This document shows, one piece after another, positions 41,960 to 50,696 of a DNA stretch of 64,000 bases. Positions within the stretch are counted from its first letter, which is position 1, and every line of letters begins with the position of its first letter. The DNA comes from Pseudomonadales bacterium (GTDB taxonomy: Bacteria > Pseudomonadota > Gammaproteobacteria > Pseudomonadales > Azotimanducaceae). The notes under the pieces were generated by a model. The model did not search any database. It had not been told where the DNA came from and saw only the letters and a program-made list of their open reading frames with translations. Made by a program: the position numbers and the translations under genes. Location: positions 3,162,001 through 3,226,000 of the forward strand of contig JAWKZN010000001.1 in NCBI GenBank assembly GCA_041395945.1, read 5' to 3'.

Positions 41960-42571
41960 TCAACCCCTCAGCTTGTGGACCAGGCGGGTCAACTCCTGCA
42001 GTCGCTCCCTGGGCAGCTGCAGCTGCAGCAGACTCTGCTTGATCTCCGCATCGATCGGCAGCAGCTCGGCCAGCCGCCAGCCCACGGAGCGGGCATCGCT
42101 GAAATCGATCTGCAGTTTTAATCGGGCTACCCCCGGGTGGATCATCAGCTGGTTGAGCAGGTCCACCAGATCCTGGTGCTCCTCACCTACCCCGATTTTC
42201 GGTTCTTCCGGCAGGTAGCTGACCTCACCGATGAGCAGGTGATCGTCTGCCTCGCGAACCCGCCGTATGCGGAATTTCTCCCCGCCCTGCACGGTGATAC
42301 CCAGGCGCCCGTTGCTCAGCTGATTGAAGTCGACGATGTGCGCGGCGGTCCCGATATCAAAGATCTCAGGCGCCGCCTCCTCAGCCGTAGCCCTGGCATC
42401 GCGGCCGCTGCGGATGAGCACCACGCCGAAGGGTGCCTGCTCTTTCATACACCGGGCGACCAGATCCAGATAGCGCGGCTCGAAGATCTGCAGGGGCAGG
42501 AGGCCGTCCTGGAACAGCACGGTGCCGAGCGGGAAGAGGGGCAGCTCCGGATAGTGGGATACAGCACTCAT
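41960..42571 (-). CDS. LON peptidase N-terminal-domain protein
   Basis: A 203-residue stand-alone LON substrate-binding domain without the ATPase or protease parts. Family hallmarks: LPLFPLGTVLFQDGLLPLQIFEPRY, ending the first beta unit, then FGVVLIRSG and a helical C-terminus (LLPIDAEIKQSLLQLQLPRERLQEL). Start ATG 42571; a GTG nine bases upstream is an alternative. The function of such single-domain proteins is not settled; protein quality control is inferred from the domain. It is divergent from uppP. Confidence 0.87.
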   Translation of the reverse strand: MSAVSHYPELPLFPLGTVLFQDGLLPLQIFEPRYLDLVARCMKEQAPFGVVLIRSGRDARATAEEAAPEIFDIGTAAHIVDFNQLSNGRLGITVQGGEKFRIRRVREADDHLLIGEVSYLPEEPKIGVGEEHQDLVDLLNQLMIHPGVARLKLQIDFSDARSVGWRLAELLPIDAEIKQSLLQLQLPRERLQELTRLVHKLRG

Positions 42572-42655
42572 GCCCGGCACTTTACACCGCCGCGCCCGCG
42601 GGGTGGAGTGATCCGGGCCTGTCCCGGACCGGGGTCAACCGATAGACTGCCCGGC

Positions 42656-43552
42656 GTGGATTGGCTGCAGATCATCGCACTCGCGCTCGTACAGGGAATC
42701 ACCGAATTCCTGCCTATTTCCAGCTCGGCTCACCTGATACTTCCCTCCCACATACTCGGCTGGCCGGACCAGGGCCTGGCCTTCGACGTTGCCGTGCATC
42801 TGGGCACTCTCATGGCAGTGCTGGGCTATTTCCGCACCGAACTGGGCGGCTATCTGCAGGGTTTCCTCACGCTGTTCGACGGGACTTCCCCGGGACAGAA
42901 CGGTCGCACACTGGATCCGCGGCTTGATGAACTGCTGAAACTGAGCGTCGCCACGCTGCCTCTGGTACTCGCCGGTTTTCTGCTCAAGGACTGGGTCAGT
43001 GACAATCTGCGCAGCGTGGCTGTGATCGCCGCCGCCACCATAGGCTTCGGTCTGCTGCTCGGCTTCGCCGATCGCTACCGGGGAACGGCTGCGGGAAGGC
43101 CAGAGTCCGCGGGGCAGGCTGTTAACCGTCCGCCGCAGTCTTCTAACAATCCGCCGCAGGCGCTTAACAATCCGCCGCAGGCGCTTACCTGGACCCAGGT
43201 GCTGGTGATCGGTGCGGCTCAGGTGCTGGCGCTGATTCCGGGCACATCACGATCGGGTATCACCATGACAGCGGCCCTGTGGCTCGGACTGAGCCGGACG
43301 ACCGCCGCGCGTTTTTCCTTCCTGCTGGCCATACCGGCGATCGGCGGTGCTGCAGTGCTCCTGGGTACCGATCTGGTCACTTCGGCAGACCCGGTGCCCT
43401 GGCTGGGCTTCGGCGCCGGATTTCTGCTGGCCGCGGTGAGCGCCTACCTGTGTATCGCCGCCTTCGTGGCGCTGGTCGAACGCATCGGCATGATGCCTTT
43501 CGTCATCTATCGGCTGGTGCTGGGTGCCGCGCTGATCTGGTTGCTGGTGTAG
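42656..43552 (+). CDS. uppP: Undecaprenyl-diphosphatase (BacA type)
   Basis: An inner-membrane phosphatase that regenerates undecaprenyl phosphate for peptidoglycan and other envelope polymers. From GTG 42656 the product has 298 residues. Signatures are GITEFLPISSSAHLIL and the active-site PGTSRSGIT. Between the two membrane halves is a hydrophilic loop enlarged by NNPPQAL repeats, not seen in typical family members. No strong ribosome binding site precedes the start; longer in-frame sequence upstream overlaps the LON-domain gene on the other strand and looks unreal. Confidence 0.93.
   Translation: MDWLQIIALALVQGITEFLPISSSAHLILPSHILGWPDQGLAFDVAVHLGTLMAVLGYFRTELGGYLQGFLTLFDGTSPGQNGRTLDPRLDELLKLSVATLPLVLAGFLLKDWVSDNLRSVAVIAAATIGFGLLLGFADRYRGTAAGRPESAGQAVNRPPQSSNNPPQALNNPPQALTWTQVLVIGAAQVLALIPGTSRSGITMTAALWLGLSRTTAARFSFLLAIPAIGGAAVLLGTDLVTSADPVPWLGFGAGFLLAAVSAYLCIAAFVALVERIGMMPFVIYRLVLGAALIWLLV
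43121..43183 (+). repeat. Three 21-bp tandem repeats inside uppP
   Basis: The units start at 43121, 43142 and 43163 with the core taacaatccgccgcag. The second and third are nearly identical, the first more diverged. They encode NNPPQAL-type heptads in a loop of UppP. Confidence 0.9.
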
Positions 43553-43604
43553 CGCTCAGGGCCGGGCCGGGAGCCAACCCGTATTGGTTGCGACCGGCTG
43601 TGGG

Positions 43605-44081
43605 TCAGAACGGGATATCGTCGTCGAAATCCCCATCGTCTGACAGAGTCGGGGCATTGTCCCGCGTATTGCTGCCGGCCGAACTGCCTCGCGAGCTGCC
43701 GCCCATCGGCTCGTTTTCGAAGCCCGACGGCGCGCCGCCTGCTCCACCCCGGCTGTCCAGCATCTGCAGCTCCCGCGCCATCACCTCGGTGCGGTAATGC
43801 TTCTGACCGTCTTTCTCCCAGTTCGAAGTACGCAGGCTGCCTTCCACGAACACCTTGGAGCCCTTTTTCAGATACTCACCGGCAATTTCAGCCAGACGCC
43901 CGAAGCAGACGATGTTGTGCCACTCGGTGCGCTCCTGCTGCTCGCCGGAAGCCTTGTCGCGCCAGCTCTCTGATGTCGCCAAGCTGAAATTAGTGACCGG
44001 ACCGCCACCCTGGGTGTACCGGGTTTCCGGGTCTCTGCCCAGATTGCCGATCAGAATGACTTTGTTGATACCCCGTGCCAT
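43605..44081 (-). CDS. ssb: Single-stranded DNA-binding protein
   Basis: A 158-residue homotetrameric protein that coats single-stranded DNA. The OB fold (about 1-110: NKVILIGNLGRDPETRYTQG, SESWRDKASGEQQERTEWHN, GSKVFVEGSLRTSNWEKDG) is followed by a Gly/Ser-rich linker and the acidic tip DDDIPF, which recruits repair and replication partners. It is divergent from uvrA; I see no LexA box (CTGT-N8-ACAG) in the 175 bases between them. Confidence 0.97.
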   Translation of the reverse strand: MARGINKVILIGNLGRDPETRYTQGGGPVTNFSLATSESWRDKASGEQQERTEWHNIVCFGRLAEIAGEYLKKGSKVFVEGSLRTSNWEKDGQKHYRTEVMARELQMLDSRGGAGGAPSGFENEPMGGSSRGSSAGSNTRDNAPTLSDDGDFDDDIPF

Positions 44082-44191
44082 GAGTTCTTGCCTCTCAATT
44101 CCTGGTTAGCCCTTTCAGGGGCGAAGTTTATCGTATGAGCTGTGCCAAAGCCGAAGAGTTTCCCTTCTCAGGATGTCAGTCACGGCTGAGC

Positions 44192-44220
44192 TTGCTCCGT
44201 CGAATCGATCCGTCTATGTT
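44192..44220 (+). promoter_or_regulatory. Possible promoter of uvrA
   Basis: TTGCTC (44192-44197), 17 bases, TATGTT (44215-44220), 36 bases before the TTG start. Both boxes are only partial matches. Confidence 0.45.
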
Positions 44221-44256
44221 GTCCCGTTCCCTTGCAGATGAGCCGGATTTCCCGCC

Positions 44257-47100
44257 TTGGACACTATTTCCGTACGGGGTGCGCGCACCCACAACCTCCA
44301 GAACATCAACCTGGACATCCCCCGGGACAAGCTGATCGTGATTACCGGGCTGTCGGGATCCGGCAAGTCGTCCCTGGCATTCGATACCCTCTACGCGGAG
44401 GGTCAACGCCGCTACGTGGAATCGCTTTCCGCCTATGCCCGGCAGTTCCTGTCCATGATGGAAAAGCCGGACGTCGACCACATTGAAGGCCTGTCTCCTG
44501 CCATCTCGATCGAGCAGAAATCGACCTCGCACAACCCCCGTTCCACCGTCGGCACCATTACCGAGATCTACGACTATCTGCGGCTCATGTTCGCCCGGGT
44601 CGGCGAGCCACGCTGCCCGACACACGACGAGCCCCTCGATGCCCAGACCGTGAGCCAGATGGTGGATCAGGTGCTGAGTCTGCCGAAGGACAGGCGGATC
44701 ATGGTGCTGGCACCGGTGGTGACCGAGCGCAAGGGCGAACACCTGCATGTATTTGCAGAGCTGATCAGCAACGGCTTCATCCGCGCACGGATCAACGGCC
44801 TGGTGGTGGATCTGGACGAAGCACCAAAACTCGACAAGAAAAAGAAGCACACCATCGAGGCGGTGGTGGATCGCCTGCGGGTCCGGGATGACATCCAGCA
44901 GCGCCTGGCCGAGTCCTTCGAGACCGCGCTGAATCTGGCCGATGGCGTCGCCCGGGTGGCGGACATGGATGACCCGAAAGCGCCTGAGCTGGTATTTTCC
45001 GCCCGTTTCGCCTGCCCCCAGTGCGGTTACAGCATCAGCGAACTCGAGCCGCGCATGTTCTCCTTCAACAATCCCGCCGGCGCCTGTGAAGAATGCGACG
45101 GCCTCGGGGTGAAACAGTTCTTCGATCCCGGGCTGGTAGTCCAGGATGAGGAACTCACCCTGGCGGAAGGCGCGATCCGCGGCTGGGATCGGCGCAACGT
45201 CTATTACTTCCACATGCTGACCTCACTGGCCGAGCACTACAAATTCGATGTGGAAGTGCCTTATGCAACCCTGAAGCAGAAACACCGGGATGCCATTCTC
45301 TTCGGCAGTGGCGGCGAGCGGATCGATTTCAGCTATGTGAACGACCGGGGCGATGTGATCCAGCGCCGGCACAAATTCGAAGGTGTGATTCCGAACATGG
45401 AGCGCCGCTATCTCGAAACCGACTCCACCATGGTGCGCGAGAATCTGCAGCGCTACCTGCGGGTGCGGGATTGCCCGAAATGCGCCGGTACCAGACTGCG
45501 GGAGGAGTCCCGGCACGTGTTTATCGATGGGGTGAATCTTCCGGCAATTTCCTCAGGGTCCGTTGAAGACACGCTCGACTACTTCAAAGGCCTCAAACTC
45601 ACCGGCCGCCGTGGCGAAATCGCGGACAAGATTCAGAAGGAAATCCGCGCCCGCCTGCAGTTTCTGGTGGACGTGGGACTCAACTATCTGACCCTGGATC
45701 GCAGCGCGGATACCCTCTCCGGTGGTGAGGCCCAGCGAATCCGACTTGCCAGTCAGATCGGCGCGGGGCTGGTGGGGGTGATGTACATTCTCGACGAACC
45801 CTCGATCGGCCTGCACCAGCGGGACAATGCGCGATTGCTTAAAACCCTCGTCCATCTGCGGGATCTGGGCAACACGGTGCTCGTCGTGGAACACGACGAA
45901 GAGGCAATCCGCAGCGCGGATCACATTATCGATATCGGCCCCGGTGCCGGCGTACACGGCGGCAAAATCGTCGCTTCCGGAAAAATCGAAGACATTCTCA
46001 GGAGTTCGAAATCGATTACCGGTCAGTATCTCTCCGGGAAAAAGCAGATCAAGGTACCCGCGAAACGCACCGCCTATAACCCGAAGAAGGTCGTTCGGGT
46101 AAGCGGTGCTACCGGCAACAACCTGCAGTCTCTGACGGTGGACATTCCCTGCGGACTGCTGACCTGCGTGACCGGAGTGTCCGGTTCCGGGAAATCGACG
46201 CTGATCAATCACACGCTGTTTCCGGTCAGTGCCGCAAAACTCAATAAGGCGACGACCCTCACCGCGTCACCCCACGAGTCCATCACCGGTCTGCAGCATC
46301 TGGACAAGGTGGTCGATATCGACCAGAGCCCCATCGGCCGTACCCCCCGTTCCAACCCGGCCACCTACACCGGCCTGTTCACGCCGATCCGGGATCTGTT
46401 TGCGCAGACCCAGGAAGCCCGCGCCCGGGGCTACAAACCCGGACGCTTCAGCTTCAATGTGAAAGGCGGACGCTGTGAAGCCTGCCAGGGTGACGGCATG
46501 ATCAAAGTGGAGATGCACTTCCTGCCGGACATTTATGTGCCCTGCGATGTCTGCAAGAGCAAACGCTACAACCGGGAGACCCTGGAAGTCCGCTACAAGG
46601 GTAAGAACATCCACGAAGTGCTCGATATGACCGTGGAAGACGCCCGGGAATTTTTCGATGCGGTGCCCATGCTGGCCCGCAAACTGCAGACCCTGATGGA
46701 CGTGGGCCTTTCCTACATCCGGCTCGGCCAGAGCGCCACTACCCTCTCCGGCGGCGAAGCTCAGCGGGTGAAACTGTCCCGGGAGCTGTCGAAACGCGAC
46801 ACGGGTAAGACCCTCTACATCCTCGATGAACCGACCACCGGTCTGCATTTCCAGGATATCTCCCAGCTGCTCGACGTACTGCACCGCCTGCGGGACGACG
46901 GCAACACCGTCGTGGTCATCGAGCACAACCTCGATGTCATCAAGACCGCGGACTGGATCATCGATCTTGGACCCGAGGGCGGATCGGGCGGCGGGCAGAT
47001 CATTGCCACGGGTACACCCGAAGAACTCGCCAGGAACAGGCGCTCCTACACAGGCAAGTACCTCAAGGCGCTGCTCAAGGCTCGGGCCAGCGCGGCATAG
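44257..47100 (+). CDS. uvrA: UvrABC excinuclease subunit A
   Basis: The damage-sensing ABC-type ATPase of nucleotide excision repair, 947 residues. It has two nucleotide-binding halves: Walker A GLSGSGKSS near 31 and GVSGSGKST near 640, signature TLSGGEAQR in both halves, and Walker B ILDEPS and ILDEPT. Zinc modules are CPQC...CEEC in the first half and CEAC...CDVC in the second. The start is TTG 44257; the in-frame stop at 44239 excludes anything longer, and the N-terminus then aligns with E. coli UvrA from residue 1. Confidence 0.97.
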   Translation: MDTISVRGARTHNLQNINLDIPRDKLIVITGLSGSGKSSLAFDTLYAEGQRRYVESLSAYARQFLSMMEKPDVDHIEGLSPAISIEQKSTSHNPRSTVGTITEIYDYLRLMFARVGEPRCPTHDEPLDAQTVSQMVDQVLSLPKDRRIMVLAPVVTERKGEHLHVFAELISNGFIRARINGLVVDLDEAPKLDKKKKHTIEAVVDRLRVRDDIQQRLAESFETALNLADGVARVADMDDPKAPELVFSARFACPQCGYSISELEPRMFSFNNPAGACEECDGLGVKQFFDPGLVVQDEELTLAEGAIRGWDRRNVYYFHMLTSLAEHYKFDVEVPYATLKQKHRDAILFGSGGERIDFSYVNDRGDVIQRRHKFEGVIPNMERRYLETDSTMVRENLQRYLRVRDCPKCAGTRLREESRHVFIDGVNLPAISSGSVEDTLDYFKGLKLTGRRGEIADKIQKEIRARLQFLVDVGLNYLTLDRSADTLSGGEAQRIRLASQIGAGLVGVMYILDEPSIGLHQRDNARLLKTLVHLRDLGNTVLVVEHDEEAIRSADHIIDIGPGAGVHGGKIVASGKIEDILRSSKSITGQYLSGKKQIKVPAKRTAYNPKKVVRVSGATGNNLQSLTVDIPCGLLTCVTGVSGSGKSTLINHTLFPVSAAKLNKATTLTASPHESITGLQHLDKVVDIDQSPIGRTPRSNPATYTGLFTPIRDLFAQTQEARARGYKPGRFSFNVKGGRCEACQGDGMIKVEMHFLPDIYVPCDVCKSKRYNRETLEVRYKGKNIHEVLDMTVEDAREFFDAVPMLARKLQTLMDVGLSYIRLGQSATTLSGGEAQRVKLSRELSKRDTGKTLYILDEPTTGLHFQDISQLLDVLHRLRDDGNTVVVIEHNLDVIKTADWIIDLGPEGGSGGGQIIATGTPEELARNRRSYTGKYLKALLKARASAA

Positions 47101-47162
47101 GCTCGCGGCACAGTCGGCTCGTCGCTCGTCGCTCAAATCAGGGCTTTGGAAGGGTGATCCAG

Positions 47163-47310
47163 GTGCGGCGGGCCAACGGGGGGTTCGAGACACTGCGGCG
47201 GCCGTCCCGGCTGCCTTCGGTTGGCGGACTTGCCTCGCGCAGAGCCGCGAGTCAATCCGCCGCCCTCAGCGCCGCAGCACTGTCCCGAACCCCCCGTTGG
47301 CCCGCCGCAC
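47163..47310. repeat. Palindromic element A (148 bp) after uvrA
   Basis: Perfect 25-bp inverted arms (47163-47187 and 47286-47310) begin GTGCGGCGGGCC. The pairing continues inward with few mismatches. The centre (47223-47261) is a hairpin with GGCGGA/TCCGCC ends and the paired words CTTGCCTCGCG and CGCGAGTCAA. The same central words recur, inverted, in element B. The stretch 47101-47736 holds no gene I can support. Confidence 0.85.
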
Positions 47311-47380
47311 TCGTATTTCGTTCCCAGTGGCTGGTTTGAGCTATGTGTGAAGTGTTAGGTGAGGAACCCGAGCCGAGCGC

Positions 47381-47426
47381 AACGCTTTGTCCGTGTGGCT
47401 GAGAGCCACAGCTCGCTGACAGCGTT
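47381..47426. repeat. Smaller hairpin between elements A and B
   Basis: GTGGCT and AGCCAC flank a three-base loop (47395-47409), inside AACGCT (47381) and AGCGTT (47421). No coding sequence is involved. Confidence 0.6.
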
Positions 47427-47457
47427 TTGCCGGGAAGATAATTGCAAGGGTGGAGGG

Positions 47458-47587
47458 GTGACAGGGTCTTCAGCGCCGTGTAGCACTGCGCCTCGGCCGC
47501 GAATTGACTCGCTGCCCTGAGCGAGGCAAGTTCGCTTAAGAGGCGGAACCGCGGAGCGGCAGTGTGAGGCGCTGAAGACCCTGTCAC
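47458..47587. repeat. Palindromic element B (130 bp)
   Basis: Perfect 20-bp arms, starting GTGACAGGGTC (47458-47477) and their complement (47568-47587). The core hairpin (47499-47535) contains AATTGACTCGC and GCGAGGCAAGTT, the same words as in element A but in reverse orientation. The outer arms are unrelated to those of A. Confidence 0.85.
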
Positions 47588-47654
47588 ACCGTCACCCATC
47601 GACTCAACTTTCCAGAGCAGACTCCGATCCGATAAGTACGGGCTGCTGAAACGA

Positions 47655-47687
47655 CAACGCCCGCAGCAGACTCTGCAGCGGGCGTTG
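47655..47687 (-). terminator. Terminator of the alpha operon, downstream of rplQ
   Basis: CAACGCCCGC and GCGGGCGTTG form a ten-pair stem with a 13-base interior that can fold further, followed on the minus strand by TCGTTTC. It lies 50 bases after the rplQ stop. The T run is weak. Confidence 0.6.
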
Positions 47688-47736
47688 ATCAGGCTTCCGC
47701 GCTGTCCCGGGTAGGGAGGCGCGGCAGGGTCGGCAT

Positions 47737-48150
47737 CTACTTGTCTTCGGTCTCGACCTCTTCCGCGCCTTCGAGGTCATCCAACTCGACGACCGGGCGG
47801 TCCACGAGTTCCACATAAGCCATGGGCGCTGCATCACCAGGGCGGAAGCCGCACTTCAGAATCCGGGTATAGCCGCCGGGGCGATCGGCGTAGCGGGGGC
47901 CGATTTCGGTGAACAGTTTCCCGACCGTGGCATTGTCCCGGGTACGGGAGAAGGCCAGACGCCGATTGGCGACGGAGTCGGACTTCGCCAGGGTGATCAG
48001 CGGCTCAGCCACACGACGAAGCTCCTTCGCCTTCGGCAGAGTCGTCTTGATCACTTCGTGCGCGATCAGAGACACCGCCATATTGCGGAACATTGCCTGA
48101 CGGTGCGAGCTGTTCCGGTTCAATTGCCGGCCGCTTTTACGATGACGCAT
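47737..48150 (-). CDS. rplQ: 50S ribosomal protein L17
   Basis: A 137-residue large-subunit protein near the exit tunnel, last gene of the alpha operon. The N-terminus MRHRKSGRQLNRNSSHRQAM and NMAVSLIAHEVIKTTLPKAK are diagnostic. An acidic tail (DDLEGAEEVETEDK) extends past the E. coli protein. It is separated from rpoA by 20-bp tandem repeats. Confidence 0.98.
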   Translation of the reverse strand: MRHRKSGRQLNRNSSHRQAMFRNMAVSLIAHEVIKTTLPKAKELRRVAEPLITLAKSDSVANRRLAFSRTRDNATVGKLFTEIGPRYADRPGGYTRILKCGFRPGDAAPMAYVELVDRPVVELDDLEGAEEVETEDK

Positions 48151-48164
48151 TCTTTATTCTCCTC

Positions 48165-48232
48165 AAGCGACTCGCGCTTTTCCTAAGCGACCCACGCTTT
48201 TCCTAAGCGACTCACGCTTTTCCTAAGCGACC
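48165..48232 (-). repeat. 20-bp tandem repeats between rpoA and rplQ
   Basis: Units start at 48165, 48185 and 48205 (consensus aagcgactcacgcttttcct), with a partial fourth to 48232. The third and partial copies cover the rpoA stop codon. Each unit contains AAGCG and CGCTT, which can pair around five bases. Confidence 0.9.
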
Positions 48233-49221
48233 TTGTCATCCGAGCGCAGGCTCGGCGGTGGCCAGTTTTCCAGCCGCATTCCCAGGGACAGGCCGCGGGA
48301 TGCCAGCACGTCCTTGATCTCTGTCAGCGATTTCTTGCCGAGGTTCGGCGTCTTCAGCAGTTCGACTTCGGTGCGCTGAATCAGATCACCGATGTAGTAG
48401 ATGTTTTCCGCTTTCAGGCAGTTGGCGGAACGCACGGTCAATTCCAGATCGTCCACCGGGCGGATCAGGATCGGATCGACTTCGTCTTCCTTCTCTTCGA
48501 CCGCAACTTCACCTTCGCTTTCCAGATCGACAAACACTGCAAGCTGCTGCTGCAGAATGGTTGCCGCGCGACGGATGGCGTCTTCCGGATCTATGGTGCC
48601 ATTGGTCTCAAGATCCAGTACCAGTTTGTCCAGATCGGTGCGCTGCTCGACCCGTGCACTTTCCACGCTGTAGGCAACACGGCGCATCGGGCTGTAAGTC
48701 GCATCGAGACGGAGGACGCCGATCTGGCGGGAGTCTGCTTCTTCGTCCACTACACTGTCGACCGGTACATATCCACGGCCACGGGTGACACGCGCCTCCA
48801 TGCGGATGGAGCCGTTGTCATTCAATGTGCAGATCAGATGATCGGGATTCGCGATCTCAACACCCGAGCTGAGCTGGAAGTCACCGGCAGTCACTGCGCC
48901 GGAACCATCCTTGCTCAGGCTGATCACGACTTCGTCCTGCTCATGCAGAACCACGGCCACACCTTTGAGGTTCAGCAGGATATCCAGGACGTCTTCCTGC
49001 ACGCCTTCCATGGTGCTGTATTCGTGCAGAACGCCGTCGATCTGCACTTCGGTGATGGCACAACCCGGCATGGACGACAGCAGGATGCGTCGCAGCGTGT
49101 TGCCCAGCGTGTGCCCGAAGCCCCGCTCCAGCGGCTCCAGGGTCACCCGAGCGCGGGACGCGCTGATTTCCTGGATATCGATATGACGCGGGGTCAGAAA
49201 TTCTGTAACGGACTGTGCCAT
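48223..49221 (-). CDS. rpoA: DNA-directed RNA polymerase alpha subunit
   Basis: A 332-residue assembly platform of RNA polymerase. The N-terminal dimerisation domain has EPLERGFGHTLGNTLRRILL and GYVPVDSVVDEEADS; a flexible acidic linker leads to the C-terminal domain that binds UP elements and activators, with RTEVELLKTPNLGKKSLTEI and LGMRLENWPP. ATG 49221 (MAQSVTEFLTP) is the family start; the frame is open further but inside the rpsD gene. Confidence 0.98.
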   Translation of the reverse strand: MAQSVTEFLTPRHIDIQEISASRARVTLEPLERGFGHTLGNTLRRILLSSMPGCAITEVQIDGVLHEYSTMEGVQEDVLDILLNLKGVAVVLHEQDEVVISLSKDGSGAVTAGDFQLSSGVEIANPDHLICTLNDNGSIRMEARVTRGRGYVPVDSVVDEEADSRQIGVLRLDATYSPMRRVAYSVESARVEQRTDLDKLVLDLETNGTIDPEDAIRRAATILQQQLAVFVDLESEGEVAVEEKEDEVDPILIRPVDDLELTVRSANCLKAENIYYIGDLIQRTEVELLKTPNLGKKSLTEIKDVLASRGLSLGMRLENWPPPSLRSDDKVA

Positions 49222-49246
49222 TGACTTTAGTCTCCTTGAGCCTGGT

Positions 49247-49867
49247 CTACTTGGAGTAGAGCTCGACGATGAGGTTTTCGTTGATTTCGACAGGAAGCTC
49301 CACACGGTCGGGCAGCCGACGGAATACGCCTTCGAGCTTGTCCTGGTCAACGTCGACCCATTCCACTGGCGCACGCTGGCTGGCGAGCTGCAGTGCACTT
49401 TTGATGCGGAGCTGTTCGCGCGCATGTTCGCCGATTCTGATCACATCTTCGGCTTGCACCTGATACGAGGCAATGTTCACAGCCGAACCATTCACCAGAA
49501 CCGCTTTGTGAGAAACCAGCTGGCGTGCTTCCGCCCGGGTGGAACCGAAGCCCATACGGTAGACGACGTTGTCCAGCCGGCTCTCGAGCAGGCGCAGCAG
49601 GTTCTCACCGGTAGCACCTTTCTGGCGGTCCGCCCGCTTGTAGTAGTTGCTGAACTGCTTCTCGAGCACTCCATAAATCCGGCGGACTTTCTGCTTTTCG
49701 CGCAGCTGCACGGCGTAGTCGGACAGGCGTGTCCGTCGCGCACCATGCTGGCCCGGGGGGTTGTCGATCCGGCATTTCGAATCGATCGGCCGCACACCGC
49801 TCTTGAGGAACAGATCTGTTCCTTCGCGGCGTGCCAGCTTGAGTTTCGGTCCTGTGTAACGGGCCAT
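49247..49867 (-). CDS. rpsD: 30S ribosomal protein S4
   Basis: A 206-residue primary 16S-binding protein and, in E. coli, the translational repressor of the alpha operon. The S4 RNA-binding domain is RLDNVVYRMGFGSTRAEARQ, followed by LVSHKAVLVNG. It lacks a full N-terminal zinc-binding Cys set, so it is the zinc-free type. It lies 25 bases before rpoA. Confidence 0.98.
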   Translation of the reverse strand: MARYTGPKLKLARREGTDLFLKSGVRPIDSKCRIDNPPGQHGARRTRLSDYAVQLREKQKVRRIYGVLEKQFSNYYKRADRQKGATGENLLRLLESRLDNVVYRMGFGSTRAEARQLVSHKAVLVNGSAVNIASYQVQAEDVIRIGEHAREQLRIKSALQLASQRAPVEWVDVDQDKLEGVFRRLPDRVELPVEINENLIVELYSK

Positions 49868-49886
49868 TGTCTATTCTCCCAATGGT

Positions 49887-50261
49887 CTAGACGCGACGCC
49901 GCTTCGGCGGTCGGCAGCCGTTGTGCGGTATCGGGGTCACGTCGGAAATACTGTTGATCTTCAGTCCTGCATTGTTCAGTGCACGCACGGCGGATTCACG
50001 GCCAGGCCCCGGGCCTTTGACCAGCACATCGACGCTCTTCATGCCGCCTTCGACCGCGACCAGTGACGCTTTCTCCGCAGCAACCTGCGCAGCAAACGGC
50101 GTACTCTTCCGCGATCCGCGGAAACCCGAGCCACCGCTGGTTGCCCAGCTCACGGTGTTGCCCTGCCGATCACTGATCGTGATGATGGTGTTATTGAACG
50201 AAGCGTGGATATGAGCCACTCCATCGATCACAACCCGCTTGGCGCCTTTCTTCTCAGCCAT
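49887..50261 (-). CDS. rpsK: 30S ribosomal protein S11
   Basis: A 124-residue platform protein from ATG 50261. Typical stretches are GVAHIHASFNNTIITISDRQ, SGGSGFRGSRKSTPFAAQVA and the C-terminus TPIPHNGCRPPKRRRV. It lies between rpsM and rpsD with short gaps. Confidence 0.98.
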   Translation of the reverse strand: MAEKKGAKRVVIDGVAHIHASFNNTIITISDRQGNTVSWATSGGSGFRGSRKSTPFAAQVAAEKASLVAVEGGMKSVDVLVKGPGPGRESAVRALNNAGLKINSISDVTPIPHNGCRPPKRRRV

Positions 50262-50301
50262 GCCTAAAGTTTCCCTTGAATTCCTTGCTGCCTGTCTTTG
50301 A

Positions 50302-50658
50302 CTACTTTCTGATCGGACGACGCGGACCTTTTCGGGTACGCGCATTGGTGCGTGTCCGCTGACCGTGCACGGGCAGACCGCGCCGGTGACGGATACCGCG
50401 ATAGCAACCCAGATCCATCAGACGCTTGATGCTCATCGCCTTTTCGCGGCGCAGGTCACCTTCGACCGAGCGCTTGGCGATCTCACCACGAATCACGTCC
50501 AGCTTCTCCTCGGTGAGATCCTGGATCTTCTGGCTCGGTTCGACTCCAGCCGCATCACAGATCTGTGCCGCTGTGGTACGCCCGATACCAAAAATATAAG
50601 TGAGCGCGATCACCGCATGCTTGTTGTCCGGGATGTTGATTCCGGCTATTCGTGCCAT
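50302..50658 (-). CDS. rpsM: 30S ribosomal protein S13
   Basis: A 118-residue head protein that contacts the P-site tRNA and the B1 bridge. It has MARIAGINIPDNKHAVIALT at the start, the basic stretch YRGIRHRRGLPVHGQRTRTN and a Lys/Arg tail. First large gene of the alpha operon, after rpmJ. Confidence 0.98.
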   Translation of the reverse strand: MARIAGINIPDNKHAVIALTYIFGIGRTTAAQICDAAGVEPSQKIQDLTEEKLDVIRGEIAKRSVEGDLRREKAMSIKRLMDLGCYRGIRHRRGLPVHGQRTRTNARTRKGPRRPIRK

Positions 50659-50696
50659 CTATATGCTCCGTTAACTTCTCTCTGACCTGACGCCGG

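Noticed and set aside
44082..44256. A LexA operator between ssb and uvrA.
   Set aside because: I looked for CTGT-N8-ACAG on both strands and found no match with both halves.
47252..47599. A 115-codon minus-strand frame after uvrA.
   Set aside because: It runs through the palindromic elements, and its sequence is determined by the inverted repeats.
48165..48232. A possible CRISPR array in the rpoA-rplQ spacer.
   Set aside because: The units are directly adjacent without unique spacers, and no cas gene is present. No CRISPR array was seen elsewhere in the window.
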